Positions 9,016 through 17,320 of a stretch of 64,000 bases of DNA are shown piece after piece. The translations under genes and the position numbers were made by a program. Numbering within the stretch: the stretch's first letter is position 1; each line of letters opens with the position of its first letter. The stretch is taken from positions 82,737-146,736 of the forward strand of contig PKWJ01000056.1 of NCBI GenBank assembly GCA_003132025.1, in the 5' to 3' direction. The notes beneath the pieces were generated by a model. It had not been told where the DNA came from, did no database searches, and saw only the letters and a program-made list of their open reading frames with translations. The DNA comes from Gammaproteobacteria bacterium. Its GTDB lineage: Bacteria; Pseudomonadota; Gammaproteobacteria; Steroidobacterales; Steroidobacteraceae.

Positions 9016-9023
9016 CTGCTCGC

Positions 9024-9043
9024 GCCGCGCTTGCGAGCGCGGC
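9024..9043. terminator. Hairpin between convergent genes
   Basis: GCCGCGC and GCGCGGC form a perfect 7-bp stem around the loop TTGCGA, lying between the stops of two convergent genes. There is no T-run, so it may be a pausing or mRNA-end-protecting hairpin rather than a strict Rho-independent terminator. Confidence 0.4.
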
Positions 9044-9044
9044 C

Positions 9045-10982
9045 TCACTCGGGCGGATTATTGGCGCGCAGGAAATCCACCGTAGCCTGCAGCATCTGCA
9101 GTCGCGTCTCGCTGCGCGACAACCAGTGGTCCTCGTGCTTCAGGGTCACCAGCTCGACCTGCTTGTTCGCGCGCCGCAACGCATCGTACATGAGGTCGCT
9201 TTGCTCGTAGGGAACCACGGTGTCGTCCTTGCCGTGGATGAGGAGCACCGGTACCGTCACGGCGTCCACGTGCTTGATCGGCGAGATGCTGTCGAGTAAG
9301 GCATCGTCCGGGCCGCTCATGCCCAGGAAACGGTCCCAGTAGCGATGCACGATGCTGCTGGTCGAGCCATGGTTCTCATCGATCCAGTGCAGCATGCGCT
9401 TGAGATCCGACGGGCCGGCGACCGAGACCGCGCAGCGGTAGACACCGCGATCCACGGTGACTCCGGCCAGTGCCGCATAGCCGCCGTAACTTGCGCCGAC
9501 GATGCACACGCGCGCCGGATCGGCGATGCCCTGCGCCGCCAGGTAGCGCACGCCGTCGGACAGATCGGTCTGCATCTTGCGGCCCCACTGGCCGAAGCCG
9601 GCTTCCAGGGATGCCTGGCTTACGGTCGAGCCGCGAAAATTCGGCTGCAGGACCGCATAGCCCTGGTCCGCCAGGGCCTGCGGCCACCAGTTAAAATCCG
9701 CGGTGTCGCGCGCAGCAGGACCCCCGTGCGGCAGCACGATCAGCGGCAGCATGGTCGCAGGCCGACCGCGCGGTAACGTCAGGTAAGCCGGGATCTTCAG
9801 GCCATCGGCCGCATCGTAGGTGATGCGCCGGATCTCGAGCGGAGCGGTAACGCCGTCGTAGATGTCCCCGAGCGCCGAGGCCTCATGGCTGTTGAGGTCC
9901 ACCAGTTCGTACTTATAACCGTCTTTAGGCCCATCGACACGCACCACGATCCTGGTGAAATCGGCAGCGTTGGAGACAAAGTGCACCCGCGCATTGGGGA
10001 ATGCACGCGTGATTGAATTCCATTTTTCCTGCATGAGCGGATCGAAGAACACGTAGTGCATCGAGTCATCGATGTATACCCCGCCAATCATGCGATAAGA
10101 GCGTTGATCCTCGATCGGGCCTTCCAGCACCCTGCGTTCCGCCATCGGCGCTCCGAGCGATCCGTCCTTGAGCGACAACAGTCGCCAGACCCATGAGCCC
10201 TCCTCATGCATGCGCATCAGGAGCGTGTCGGCAAACGGACCGAAACCGAGCAGCTGCGGGATATCGATCGGTTCATGGCCACCCGCGACCTCCTTCAGTC
10301 GGCCGTCGCGCAGGATCGACACCGCCCAGTGCTGATGCTGATCGTCGTAGTCCTCCTGTGCCGCCACAGCGCCATTTTCGTCCACCAGCCAGCCGCGCGT
10401 TGACGCACTTCCCAGGCGTATCAGCTTCTCGCTGCCGGTCTCGATGTCGGCGCTGAGCAGCATCGGCAGCGTTCGGTCCGTGAGGTAAATCCCAGGCACA
10501 AACAGCACCGTGTGCCCGCCGACGTGCCGCACCATCGGATGTCCGGACAGCACGTTCATCATCCTGATGTTCTCAAGCTTAGATACGGAGGGAATCACCC
10601 TGATTTTATTGGCGGCGACGTCATACACCTGCAGCAGGAACCACTCCCTTGGCATGCCTACCAGACCCCACGGCAGGTCGGTGGCCGAAGTCACGAGCAT
10701 CAGATGATGGTCGTCCGCCCACTCGATGCTGCGCAGCTTTTCCTCGCCCAGACGTACCCCGCCCAGCGCTGTTCTCTTCGTCAGTGATACCACGCTCACG
10801 ACGCGGGTATTGCCCACGGTCTTGACGTAGGCCACTTGTGACCCATCCGGCGACAGCGCCACGTCTTCCAGCACCGGCAGTTGCCCGTAGACCTGCAGCG
10901 GCACTGCCTGCACCATCGGTGTGGCCAGTGCCAGCAGTACCAGCAGCCGGATCCGGCGCGGTGGCGCGGGCGCGCGACGCAT
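9045..10982 (-). CDS. S9 family peptidase (acylaminoacyl-peptidase/DPP-like)
   Basis: A 645-residue exported serine peptidase. Residues 1-26 are a signal peptide (LLVLLALATPMVQA). A beta-propeller follows, with TolB-like start VLEDVALSPDGSQVAYV. The C-terminal alpha/beta-hydrolase domain carries the nucleophile motif GASYGGYAALAG, the acid in HGKDDTVVPYEQSD and the His in LKHEDHWLS. The family cleaves short peptides in the periplasm. It lies downstream of the anti-sigma gene with a 20-bp gap on the same strand, so read-through from the sigma operon is possible. Confidence 0.9.
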   Translation of the reverse strand: MRRAPAPPRRIRLLVLLALATPMVQAVPLQVYGQLPVLEDVALSPDGSQVAYVKTVGNTRVVSVVSLTKRTALGGVRLGEEKLRSIEWADDHHLMLVTSATDLPWGLVGMPREWFLLQVYDVAANKIRVIPSVSKLENIRMMNVLSGHPMVRHVGGHTVLFVPGIYLTDRTLPMLLSADIETGSEKLIRLGSASTRGWLVDENGAVAAQEDYDDQHQHWAVSILRDGRLKEVAGGHEPIDIPQLLGFGPFADTLLMRMHEEGSWVWRLLSLKDGSLGAPMAERRVLEGPIEDQRSYRMIGGVYIDDSMHYVFFDPLMQEKWNSITRAFPNARVHFVSNAADFTRIVVRVDGPKDGYKYELVDLNSHEASALGDIYDGVTAPLEIRRITYDAADGLKIPAYLTLPRGRPATMLPLIVLPHGGPAARDTADFNWWPQALADQGYAVLQPNFRGSTVSQASLEAGFGQWGRKMQTDLSDGVRYLAAQGIADPARVCIVGASYGGYAALAGVTVDRGVYRCAVSVAGPSDLKRMLHWIDENHGSTSSIVHRYWDRFLGMSGPDDALLDSISPIKHVDAVTVPVLLIHGKDDTVVPYEQSDLMYDALRRANKQVELVTLKHEDHWLSRSETRLQMLQATVDFLRANNPPE

Positions 10983-11002
10983 GCTCTGCGTTCTCGTAGT
11001 CG

Positions 11003-11839
11003 CTAGCTGCCCGCCAGCACCATTTCCTTGGTGTTGGGTACCGTCGCCCCGCCCTTGCGCTCGATCGTGACGGCGAACTGGTTCGCGGTCTGGATCGGCA
11101 GCTTGGCGCGGAAATCCTCGCGCACATTACCCTTGGCATCGACCTGGAATACTCCGGCGTCGACCGGCGACGGGTACTTCGGATCGATGATCCAGAGCTG
11201 GTAATCCTTGTCGCTCGGCAGCGGCTTGAGATTGCGCACGATGAATACGCCGTCCTGGCGATCGTTGTCCCACACGCTGACGGCGACCGTCTTGGGCGCC
11301 GCGGCCAGCAGCGAGTCGAGCAGCGCGATGCGGAAACTGGCCAGACGATTGCTTTCGCGCAGTTTGGCCACCGTCTGGCGCAGATCCGCGCTCTCGGCGC
11401 GCGCCAGTTCGGCGTTCGCCATGAGTTCATTGATGTGGCCGGCCTGCGCGGCGAGCTGCGCGCGCAGGCTGGCGCTTTGCCAGTAAAACGCCAGCGACAC
11501 GATCGCCATCGCGGCCGCCACGGCCCACGGTATCCACGCGCGCGCCGGGGCAGCGGCGGGGGCGACGGGCGGCGCGCCGATCGGCAGATCCTGAACGCGC
11601 TTGGCCGCGGGCGGGCGTCGCTCATCGATCTCGAGCAGCAGCCTGGCCTTGACCGCCGCCGGCGGCTCCAGCGCCGGCGCCGTTCCCGCCAGCGCTTCGG
11701 TCACCGAGCGCAGCTCGCGCACCAGGGCGCGCAGTTCCGGATCGACGCGCAGTGCTCCCTCGAACGCCTTGGACTCATTCTCGTCCAGCGCGCCGAGCGC
11801 GTAGGCGGCGGCTCGTTCCTGCATGGTCTCGTCGATCAC
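11003..11839 (-). CDS. Anti-sigma factor, RskA family
   Basis: The 278-residue protein has an N-terminal anti-sigma domain (AAAYALGALDENESKAFE), a Pro/Ala linker, one membrane segment at about 105-123 (WIPWAVAAAMAIVSLAFYW), a coiled-coil stretch, and an RskA-type C-terminal domain (VWDNDRQDGVFIVRNLKPL, YQLWIIDPK). It should hold the ECF sigma factor encoded just upstream at the membrane. The N-domain lacks the HxxxCxxC zinc motif of ChrR/RsrA-type factors, so the signal is unlikely to be read through a zinc-thiol centre. Its start overlaps the sigma stop by 4 bp (ATGA). Confidence 0.88.
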   Translation of the reverse strand: MIDETMQERAAAYALGALDENESKAFEGALRVDPELRALVRELRSVTEALAGTAPALEPPAAVKARLLLEIDERRPPAAKRVQDLPIGAPPVAPAAAPARAWIPWAVAAAMAIVSLAFYWQSASLRAQLAAQAGHINELMANAELARAESADLRQTVAKLRESNRLASFRIALLDSLLAAAPKTVAVSVWDNDRQDGVFIVRNLKPLPSDKDYQLWIIDPKYPSPVDAGVFQVDAKGNVREDFRAKLPIQTANQFAVTIERKGGATVPNTKEMVLAGS

Positions 11840-12477
11840 AGCACCCCTCCGAGCTGCTCGCGCAGACGCAGCATGCCGCGCCGGATGCGCGCCTTGATGG
11901 TGCCCAGCGGCTGCTGCAGGCGCGCCGCGATGTCGGTCTGGCTCAGCCCGGTGAAGAACGCCAGCTCGATCGCCATGCGCTGATCGGCCGGCAGATCCTT
12001 CATGGCCTCGCGCAGCAATTCCGCCCGCTCGCGACCGTGCACGATCTCATTGGCGGATGGGTAGGAAGTGGCGTCGGAATCCTCGGCCATGATCGCGGCT
12101 TCCTCGATCAGACGCAGCCGGCGCGTGCGTGCGCGCAGCCGATCGAGGGCCTTGTTGCGGGTGAGTGCCACGGCCCAACTCGAAAGCGTACCAAGCTGCG
12201 GGTCGTAGTCGCCGGACTTATTCCAGATGACGAGCATGATTTCCTGCAATACGTCCTCGGCTTCCTTGCGATCGCCCAGCACCCTGGCCGCTACTGAAAA
12301 CAGCAGCGGGGAGTAGCGATCGTAGAAGCCAATGAACGCCGCGCGCTCGCCGCCGCGAATCCGTTCGATCAGTGCTACCGCGTCCTGGTTCTGTTCCGGC
12401 ACGTTGTCGTCGGCGTCCGATCGCGGCCAAAGCCGCGGCACGGGCGCGAGCACTCGCATGTAAGTAAGACTGTCCAT
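11836..12477 (-). CDS. ECF sigma-70 factor (SigK/RpoE-like)
   Basis: A 213-residue ECF sigma factor. Region 2 reads FYDRYSPLLFSVAARVLGDRKEAEDVLQEI (split by family convention around LGD-EAEDVLQ), then TLSSWAVALTRNKALDRLR. Region 4 ends in LSQTDIAARLQQPLGTIKAR. It is co-transcribed with the anti-sigma gene and is divergent, across 184 bp, from the FAD/DUF1365/methyltransferase operon, which is the obvious candidate target. An N-terminal extension of about 30 residues precedes region 2, so the real start may be the second Met. Confidence 0.9.
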   Translation of the reverse strand: MDSLTYMRVLAPVPRLWPRSDADDNVPEQNQDAVALIERIRGGERAAFIGFYDRYSPLLFSVAARVLGDRKEAEDVLQEIMLVIWNKSGDYDPQLGTLSSWAVALTRNKALDRLRARTRRLRLIEEAAIMAEDSDATSYPSANEIVHGRERAELLREAMKDLPADQRMAIELAFFTGLSQTDIAARLQQPLGTIKARIRRGMLRLREQLGGVL

Positions 12478-12661
12478 TCATAACAGACCGGCATCGCCGT
12501 AACAAGTGACATTCACTACTGGAATAACGATCCTCAACAGCCGGCGGATGCCTATGCCCGCCTGGCTCGGGCATAACGCCGCACCGATGCATCCGGCAAG
12601 CCGCGGCGTGCGTTATATGCCACGATATCTCTCGCCACGGTGCCTAATTAGCCACACTTGC

Positions 12662-13927
12662 ATGGAAAGGATTGCAATCATCGGTACCGGCATCGCCGGC
12701 CTGGGCTGCGCGCATTTCCTGCAGCACCGCTACCAGCTCACCCTGTACGAAAAGAGCGACTACGTCGGCGGCCACAGCCATACGCTCAGCGTCGATGCCG
12801 AGCGCGGCCCGGTGCCCATCGATACCGGCTTCATGACCTACAACGAGGTCACCTACCCGAATCTGAGCCGTCTGTTTCGTGAGCTCGGAGTGGCCTCGCG
12901 CTTAAGCTCCATGTCGTTCAGCGTGCAGCACCTGCCGGGTGAGCTCGAATTCTGCGGCTCGAGCCTGAATCTGCTGTTCGGGCAGCGGCGCAATCTGCTG
13001 CGCCCGCGATTCTGGAATATGCTGCTGCAGATCAATCGCTTCAATCGGGAAGCCGCCGCAGCGGTCGAGTCGTCGGACCCGCAGGCCGGAAACCTGGGCG
13101 AGTATGTGCGCGCCCGCAATTACGGCGAGCGGTTCCTGAACTACTACCTGTTGCCGATGAGCTGCGCGGTCTGGTCCACGCCGCCGGAGCGCATGCTGCA
13201 ATTTCCGGCGATGACACTGCTGCGTTTTTTTCACAATCACGGCTTTCTCGGACTGCATACCCAGCACCCCTGGCGCACCGTACTTGGTGGCGCCAGGGTC
13301 TATGTCCAGCGGCTGATCGCACCATTTCGCGACCGCATCTATCTCAAGCGCGGTGCGCTCGCCGTGCGGCGCGCCGCCGATCAGGTTCAGGTCACCGACC
13401 AATCCGGACACACGGCGCACTACGATCACGTGATCCTGGCCTGCCATGCGGATCAGGCGCTGCGGATGCTGCCGGACGCCGACTCCCATGAGCGCTCGGT
13501 GCTCGGGCAGTTCAAGTATCAGCCCAACACCGCGCTGCTGCATACCGATGCGCGGGTGATGCCGCGCACCACGCGCTGCTGGTCGTCGTGGAACTACCGC
13601 GTGAGCTACGATGCCGGCGGCCGGGTGGCGCCTTCGACCATCTACTGGATCAATCGCCTGCAGGGCATCGATACGCGCCGCAACTATTTTGTCTCGATCA
13701 ACGGCGAAGACACGCTGCGACCGGAACAGGTGCTGCAGCGCATTCACTACAAGCACCCGCTGTTCGACGACGCTGCGATCCGTGCCCAGCAGGAGTTGCC
13801 GCGCCTCAACCAGCGCCGCAATCGTGTCTACCTGTGCGGCAGTTATTTTCGCTACGGCTTCCACGAGGACGCCTTCAGCTCAGCGCTGCAGCTGAGCCGC
13901 CTGCTGGCGGAGGACGCATGGGCCTGA
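12662..13927 (+). CDS. FAD-dependent amine oxidase-fold oxidoreductase
   Basis: From ATG 12662 (MERIAIIGTGIAGLGCA) the product is 421 residues with the dinucleotide motif GTGIAG at 8-13, then YEKSDYVGGHSHT and, near the C-terminus, YLCGSYFRYGFHEDAFSSA, the FAD-binding tail of the phytoene-desaturase/amine-oxidase fold. Upstream in-frame ATGs lie before the dinucleotide motif and are unlikely. The same three-gene order (FAD protein, DUF1365, Cfa-like) recurs next to ECF factors in many proteobacteria. In Rhodobacter, related genes under RpoE-ChrR make furan fatty acids, so a fatty-acyl desaturase role is a fair inference. Confidence 0.88.
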   Translation: MERIAIIGTGIAGLGCAHFLQHRYQLTLYEKSDYVGGHSHTLSVDAERGPVPIDTGFMTYNEVTYPNLSRLFRELGVASRLSSMSFSVQHLPGELEFCGSSLNLLFGQRRNLLRPRFWNMLLQINRFNREAAAAVESSDPQAGNLGEYVRARNYGERFLNYYLLPMSCAVWSTPPERMLQFPAMTLLRFFHNHGFLGLHTQHPWRTVLGGARVYVQRLIAPFRDRIYLKRGALAVRRAADQVQVTDQSGHTAHYDHVILACHADQALRMLPDADSHERSVLGQFKYQPNTALLHTDARVMPRTTRCWSSWNYRVSYDAGGRVAPSTIYWINRLQGIDTRRNYFVSINGEDTLRPEQVLQRIHYKHPLFDDAAIRAQQELPRLNQRRNRVYLCGSYFRYGFHEDAFSSALQLSRLLAEDAWA

Positions 13928-14742
13928 ATTCCTGCCTGTATGAGTGCGTCATCACGCACCGCCGACTGCGGCCGAAGGCTTACACCTTCGAACATCGCAT
14001 GATGATGCTGTACGCCGACCTGGACGAACTGGAGGCTATCCACCGCGGCACGCGCCTGCTGAGCCGCGACCGCCCCAATCTCTACAGCTTTCGGGACGCG
14101 GACTACTTCCCGACCGGCGCGCCGGGGGGACTTAAATCCCGGGTGGGCACGTTCCTGCGCGAGCGCGGCATCGAGCTTGCGGCCGGCGGCCGCGTGCGGC
14201 TGCTGACCCTGCCGCGCATCCTGGGCTACATCTTCAATCCGATTTCGATCTATTTCTGCTCCGACGCCCAGGACGTGCCGCTGTGCGCGATTGCCGAGGT
14301 CGGCAACACCTTTCGCGAAAGCAAGCTGTTCCTGCTGCCCAGGCAGGCGGCGCAGTCGCCATCCGGGCACGCACGATTCAAACTTCGGGTGCCAAAGCAT
14401 TACTACGTCTCTCCATTCTCCAGTCTCGACATCTGCTTCGACTTCGACCTGCTGCTGCCGGGCCGGACGCTGCAGCTGCACATCGAGGACTGGGATGCGG
14501 ACGGCAAGCTGCTCGACAGCCACCTGCGCGGTGCCCAACTGCCGCTGTCGGACTATCAGCTGCTGCGATTCGCGCTGAAATTTCCGGCGCTGACGCTGAA
14601 AGTAATCGGCTTGATCCACTGGCACGCGCTGCAGCTGGCGCTGCGGCGGGTACGCTGGCACCCCAAAGCCGATCGCCCCGAGCTGCAGCGTGAGGTACTC
14701 AATCCCGTTCCGGCAGCACGAGGTCGCGGCCATGTCCACTGA
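13918..14742 (+). CDS. DUF1365 domain protein
   Basis: The 274-residue product begins [17 protein letters not shown] and carries the DUF1365 landmarks [35 protein letters not shown] and [12 protein letters not shown]. The family has no established reaction but is almost always beside the FAD oxidoreductase and the cyclopropane-synthase-like gene. Its start overlaps the end of the FAD gene by 10 bp and its end overlaps the methyltransferase start by 11 bp, so translation of the three is coupled. No signal peptide is seen; it may bind membrane lipid as a soluble or peripheral protein. Confidence 0.88.
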   Translation: MGLNSCLYECVITHRRLRPKAYTFEHRMMMLYADLDELEAIHRGTRLLSRDRPNLYSFRDADYFPTGAPGGLKSRVGTFLRERGIELAAGGRVRLLTLPRILGYIFNPISIYFCSDAQDVPLCAIAEVGNTFRESKLFLLPRQAAQSPSGHARFKLRVPKHYYVSPFSSLDICFDFDLLLPGRTLQLHIEDWDADGKLLDSHLRGAQLPLSDYQLLRFALKFPALTLKVIGLIHWHALQLALRRVRWHPKADRPELQREVLNPVPAARGRGHVH

Positions 14743-15826
14743 TCTGCAGCAAGTCGCGCAGCCAACTGCGGGCGCAACGCGGCCGATGAGCGTCGATAAC
14801 CTGCTCGCCCGGGGCCTGCTGCCCGACTGGCTGATCCGGCAGGGCATCCGCAGCCTGCTGCGCGGCCGGCTGCGCGAGCAGAGCCGCGGCACCGATGCGG
14901 TGCGGGCACGCGCCCGGCAAGCCTTCATCGAGGAACTCAAGGCGAGCCCGATCGCGATCGACACCGACGCGGCCAACCGGCAGCACTACGAACTGCCTAC
15001 CGCGTTCTATCAGCTGTGTCTCGGCAAGCGCCTGAAATACAGCAGCGGCCTGTGGCCGGAAGGCGTCGCGACGCTGGATGCGGCCGAGGAGGCGATGCTC
15101 CAACTGACCTGCGAGCGCGCGCGCATCGAGGATGGGCAACAGATCCTGGAACTGGGCTGCGGCTGGGGTTCGCTGTCGCTGTGGTTGGCGGAGCATTTTC
15201 CGCGTGCGCGCATCACCGGGGTGAGCAATTCGGCCACCCAGCGCGCGCACATCGAGGCCGAATGCGCCCGCCGGGGCTTGGGCAATCTGCGGATCATCAC
15301 CTGCGACATGAACCGCTTCGACACCGCAGCGCGCTTCGATCGGGTGCTGTCGATCGAGATGTTCGAGCATATGAAAAACTACCAGCGGTTAATGGCCAAT
15401 ATCGCCCGCTGGCTGCGCCACGACGGCCTGCTGTTCGTCCACATCTTCAGCCACCGCCGCTTCGCCTATCACTTCCAGGCGCGCGACGAGTCGGACTGGA
15501 TGGCGCGCTATTTCTTCACCGGCGGGCTCATGCCCAGCGACGACCTGCTGCCCGCCTTCGAACGCGAGCTGAAGCTTACGGCGCGCTGGCGCGTTGGCGG
15601 CGAGCACTATGAGCGCACCGCGCAGGCCTGGCTCGCCAATCTGGACCGCAACTCGGAGCGGGCACGGCCACTGCTCGCGGCCACCTACGGCGCCGGCCAG
15701 GCGCAACGCTGGCTGGCGTATTGGCGGGTGTTCTTCATGGCCTGCGCCGAGCTCTGGGGTTTTCGCGGCGGCACCGAATGGCAGGTGTCGCACTATCTGT
15801 TCAGTCCCTCCGGCCTGCCAGTGTGA
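14732..15826 (+). CDS. Cyclopropane-fatty-acyl-phospholipid synthase family methyltransferase
   Basis: From ATG 14732 this is 364 residues. The SAM-binding motif is [19 protein letters not shown], followed by [10 protein letters not shown], and the family's [11 protein letters not shown] is present. N-terminally, [22 protein letters not shown] is the Cfa substrate-domain signature. It should transfer a methyl or methylene group from SAM to the double bond of membrane-lipid acyl chains. In this operon it may methylate (as UfaM-like proteins do) rather than form a cyclopropane. It ends the three-gene operon opposite the ECF sigma factor. Confidence 0.88.
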   Translation: MSTDLQQVAQPTAGATRPMSVDNLLARGLLPDWLIRQGIRSLLRGRLREQSRGTDAVRARARQAFIEELKASPIAIDTDAANRQHYELPTAFYQLCLGKRLKYSSGLWPEGVATLDAAEEAMLQLTCERARIEDGQQILELGCGWGSLSLWLAEHFPRARITGVSNSATQRAHIEAECARRGLGNLRIITCDMNRFDTAARFDRVLSIEMFEHMKNYQRLMANIARWLRHDGLLFVHIFSHRRFAYHFQARDESDWMARYFFTGGLMPSDDLLPAFERELKLTARWRVGGEHYERTAQAWLANLDRNSERARPLLAATYGAGQAQRWLAYWRVFFMACAELWGFRGGTEWQVSHYLFSPSGLPV

Positions 15827-15915
15827 CCTGAGACACTATCGGCGGCGCCTACCCGCAGTTACACTTGCTCCCACTCCTTAATAGAGCGGGTGATGACTTG
15901 CGATGGTGCGTGGCG

Positions 15916-16779
15916 GTGAGGATCGTGGCTAGGTTATCGCGCGGGCTACTGACCGTACTGCTGCTGGGCGCCTTCGGCACCGCCGCCGCCCACTCCCGGA
16001 TCGACAGCCATGATCCCTATCATCGATCCGCATCGGCCTACGCCGCGGTATTGGACGGCGAGCTGTTGTGGGGCAGCAATGTCGACGTGCGCCGCGCTCC
16101 GGCGTCCCTGACCAAGCTCCTGACGGCGCTGGTGGTGCTCGACTCTGACTGGCAGCCCGATGCGATGCTCAGCGTCAGCCACGATGCAGCCCACACCAAG
16201 CGACCGCGGGTCGGGCTGCGCACCGGCGAGAACATTCGGGCCGATGACGCGCTGACCGCGATGCTGATGCACTCGGCCAACGATGCCTGCCTGGTGCTGG
16301 CCGAGCACGTTGCCGGGTCGATCGAGGCCTTTGCCGCCCGGATGAATGCCCGCGCCGCCGAGCTCGGCATGCAGGACTCGCACTTCGTGCATCCCTGCGG
16401 CTTTGACGCCGACGGCCAGTATTCGACCGTCACCGACCTGCTGCGCCTGGCCCGGGCTGCGCACGCCAACCACCGCATCGCGCAGATCGTTGCCCAGGAG
16501 CAGGCCACGGTCAGCACCGCCGCAGGCAGGCAACTGGCCTTCAAGAACACCAACCAGCTGCTCGGGCGCCTCGACGGCGTGGTCGGGCTCAAGACCGGCT
16601 ATACACAGCACGCCGGACACTGCCTGATTGCCGTGGCCGAACAATCGGGCCATCGCGTCTGGCTGGTGCTGCTCGATTCGCCGCGTCGCTGGTGGACCGC
16701 GCACCGCATCATCACCGACGCCTTCGCCACCGCGGGTCGCACGGACCACAGCCACGAGACCACCTACGCCGGCACCTGA
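15916..16779 (+). CDS. D-alanyl-D-alanine carboxypeptidase (peptidase S11)
   Basis: All three penicillin-binding motifs are visible: SLTK (nucleophile and Lys), SAN in MHSANDACLVLAEH, and KTGYT. The reaction is removal of the terminal D-Ala from peptidoglycan pentapeptides in the periplasm. A signal peptide (LLTVLLLGAFGTAAAHS) precedes the domain. The C-terminal beta domain of PBP5/6 is absent, so this is a short DacA relative. The frame is open from a TTG at 15865; I chose the GTG at 15916 because it places the signal peptide at the N-terminus, but the start is not certain. Confidence 0.85.
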   Translation: MRIVARLSRGLLTVLLLGAFGTAAAHSRIDSHDPYHRSASAYAAVLDGELLWGSNVDVRRAPASLTKLLTALVVLDSDWQPDAMLSVSHDAAHTKRPRVGLRTGENIRADDALTAMLMHSANDACLVLAEHVAGSIEAFAARMNARAAELGMQDSHFVHPCGFDADGQYSTVTDLLRLARAAHANHRIAQIVAQEQATVSTAAGRQLAFKNTNQLLGRLDGVVGLKTGYTQHAGHCLIAVAEQSGHRVWLVLLDSPRRWWTAHRIITDAFATAGRTDHSHETTYAGT

Positions 16780-16780
16780 A

Positions 16781-16807
16781 GCCGGCCGACACCAGCAGCT
16801 GGCCGGC
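16781..16807. terminator. GCCGGCC hairpin between convergent genes
   Basis: GCCGGCC (16781) pairs perfectly with GGCCGGC (16801) around a 13-nt loop, directly after the carboxypeptidase stop and before the end of the converging gene at 16835. There is no T-run, so its use as a terminator is uncertain. Confidence 0.35.
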
Positions 16808-16834
16808 ACTTAAGGCCAGCTTGCCTTGCCGGTG

Positions 16835-17263
16835 TTACTTGGGAATCAGCTCCTGGATCAGTTCCGATCCGAGGATCACACGGATACTTTCGCGGCTGCC
16901 ATATCCCTCTTGTGCCTGCTTCAGGCTGCCATTTAGCTTGATTGAGACAGCGTCGAAGTCGGCGTTGTGATCCAGCGCGGCGTAGTTCGGATAGGTCACG
17001 GTGAGGATCAGGTTCGGATCCTCGGGACGACGCGGCGTCACCTGGTAGATCTTGTAGCCGGTGACCAGGCCGGCTTTCTTGAACGCCTCCATCTGCGCGG
17101 CGTAATTACCTTTCAGGTAATTGATGTACTCGTACATCTTGCCGTCCTTGACCCGGACCCAGGCGACGCTGGTGACCGGTCCTTCCTTGTAGGGTTTCTC
17201 GTCGGCCACGGCGCCTGCGGCCATGGCCAGCGAAAGTGACAGCGCTGCGATGTGTTTGAACAT
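16835..17263 (-). CDS. Exported protein of ferredoxin-like (Dabb/NIPSNAP-like) appearance
   Basis: The start at 17263 (MFKHIAALSLSLAMAAGAVA) follows a GGGAGCC site and gives a signal peptide of about 20 residues; the open frame extends to 17299 but without support. The 142-residue product has AWVRVKDGKMYEYINYLKGNYAAQMEAFKKA and a second beta strand LILTVTYPNYAALD, a pattern reminiscent of dimeric alpha-beta barrel proteins. No catalytic residue is clear. Function unknown. Confidence 0.65.
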   Translation of the reverse strand: MFKHIAALSLSLAMAAGAVADEKPYKEGPVTSVAWVRVKDGKMYEYINYLKGNYAAQMEAFKKAGLVTGYKIYQVTPRRPEDPNLILTVTYPNYAALDHNADFDAVSIKLNGSLKQAQEGYGSRESIRVILGSELIQELIPK

Positions 17264-17320
17264 GATCGGCTCCCTGGGATGTTGCTGCAGAGTGCACAAA
17301 TATACGCCAGCGGCAACTGG

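Noticed and set aside
12902-14976. Long minus-strand frames (320 and 374 codons) opposite the FAD/DUF1365 genes
   Set aside because: GC-rich DNA leaves long antisense frames; the plus-strand genes have motifs and overlapping starts.
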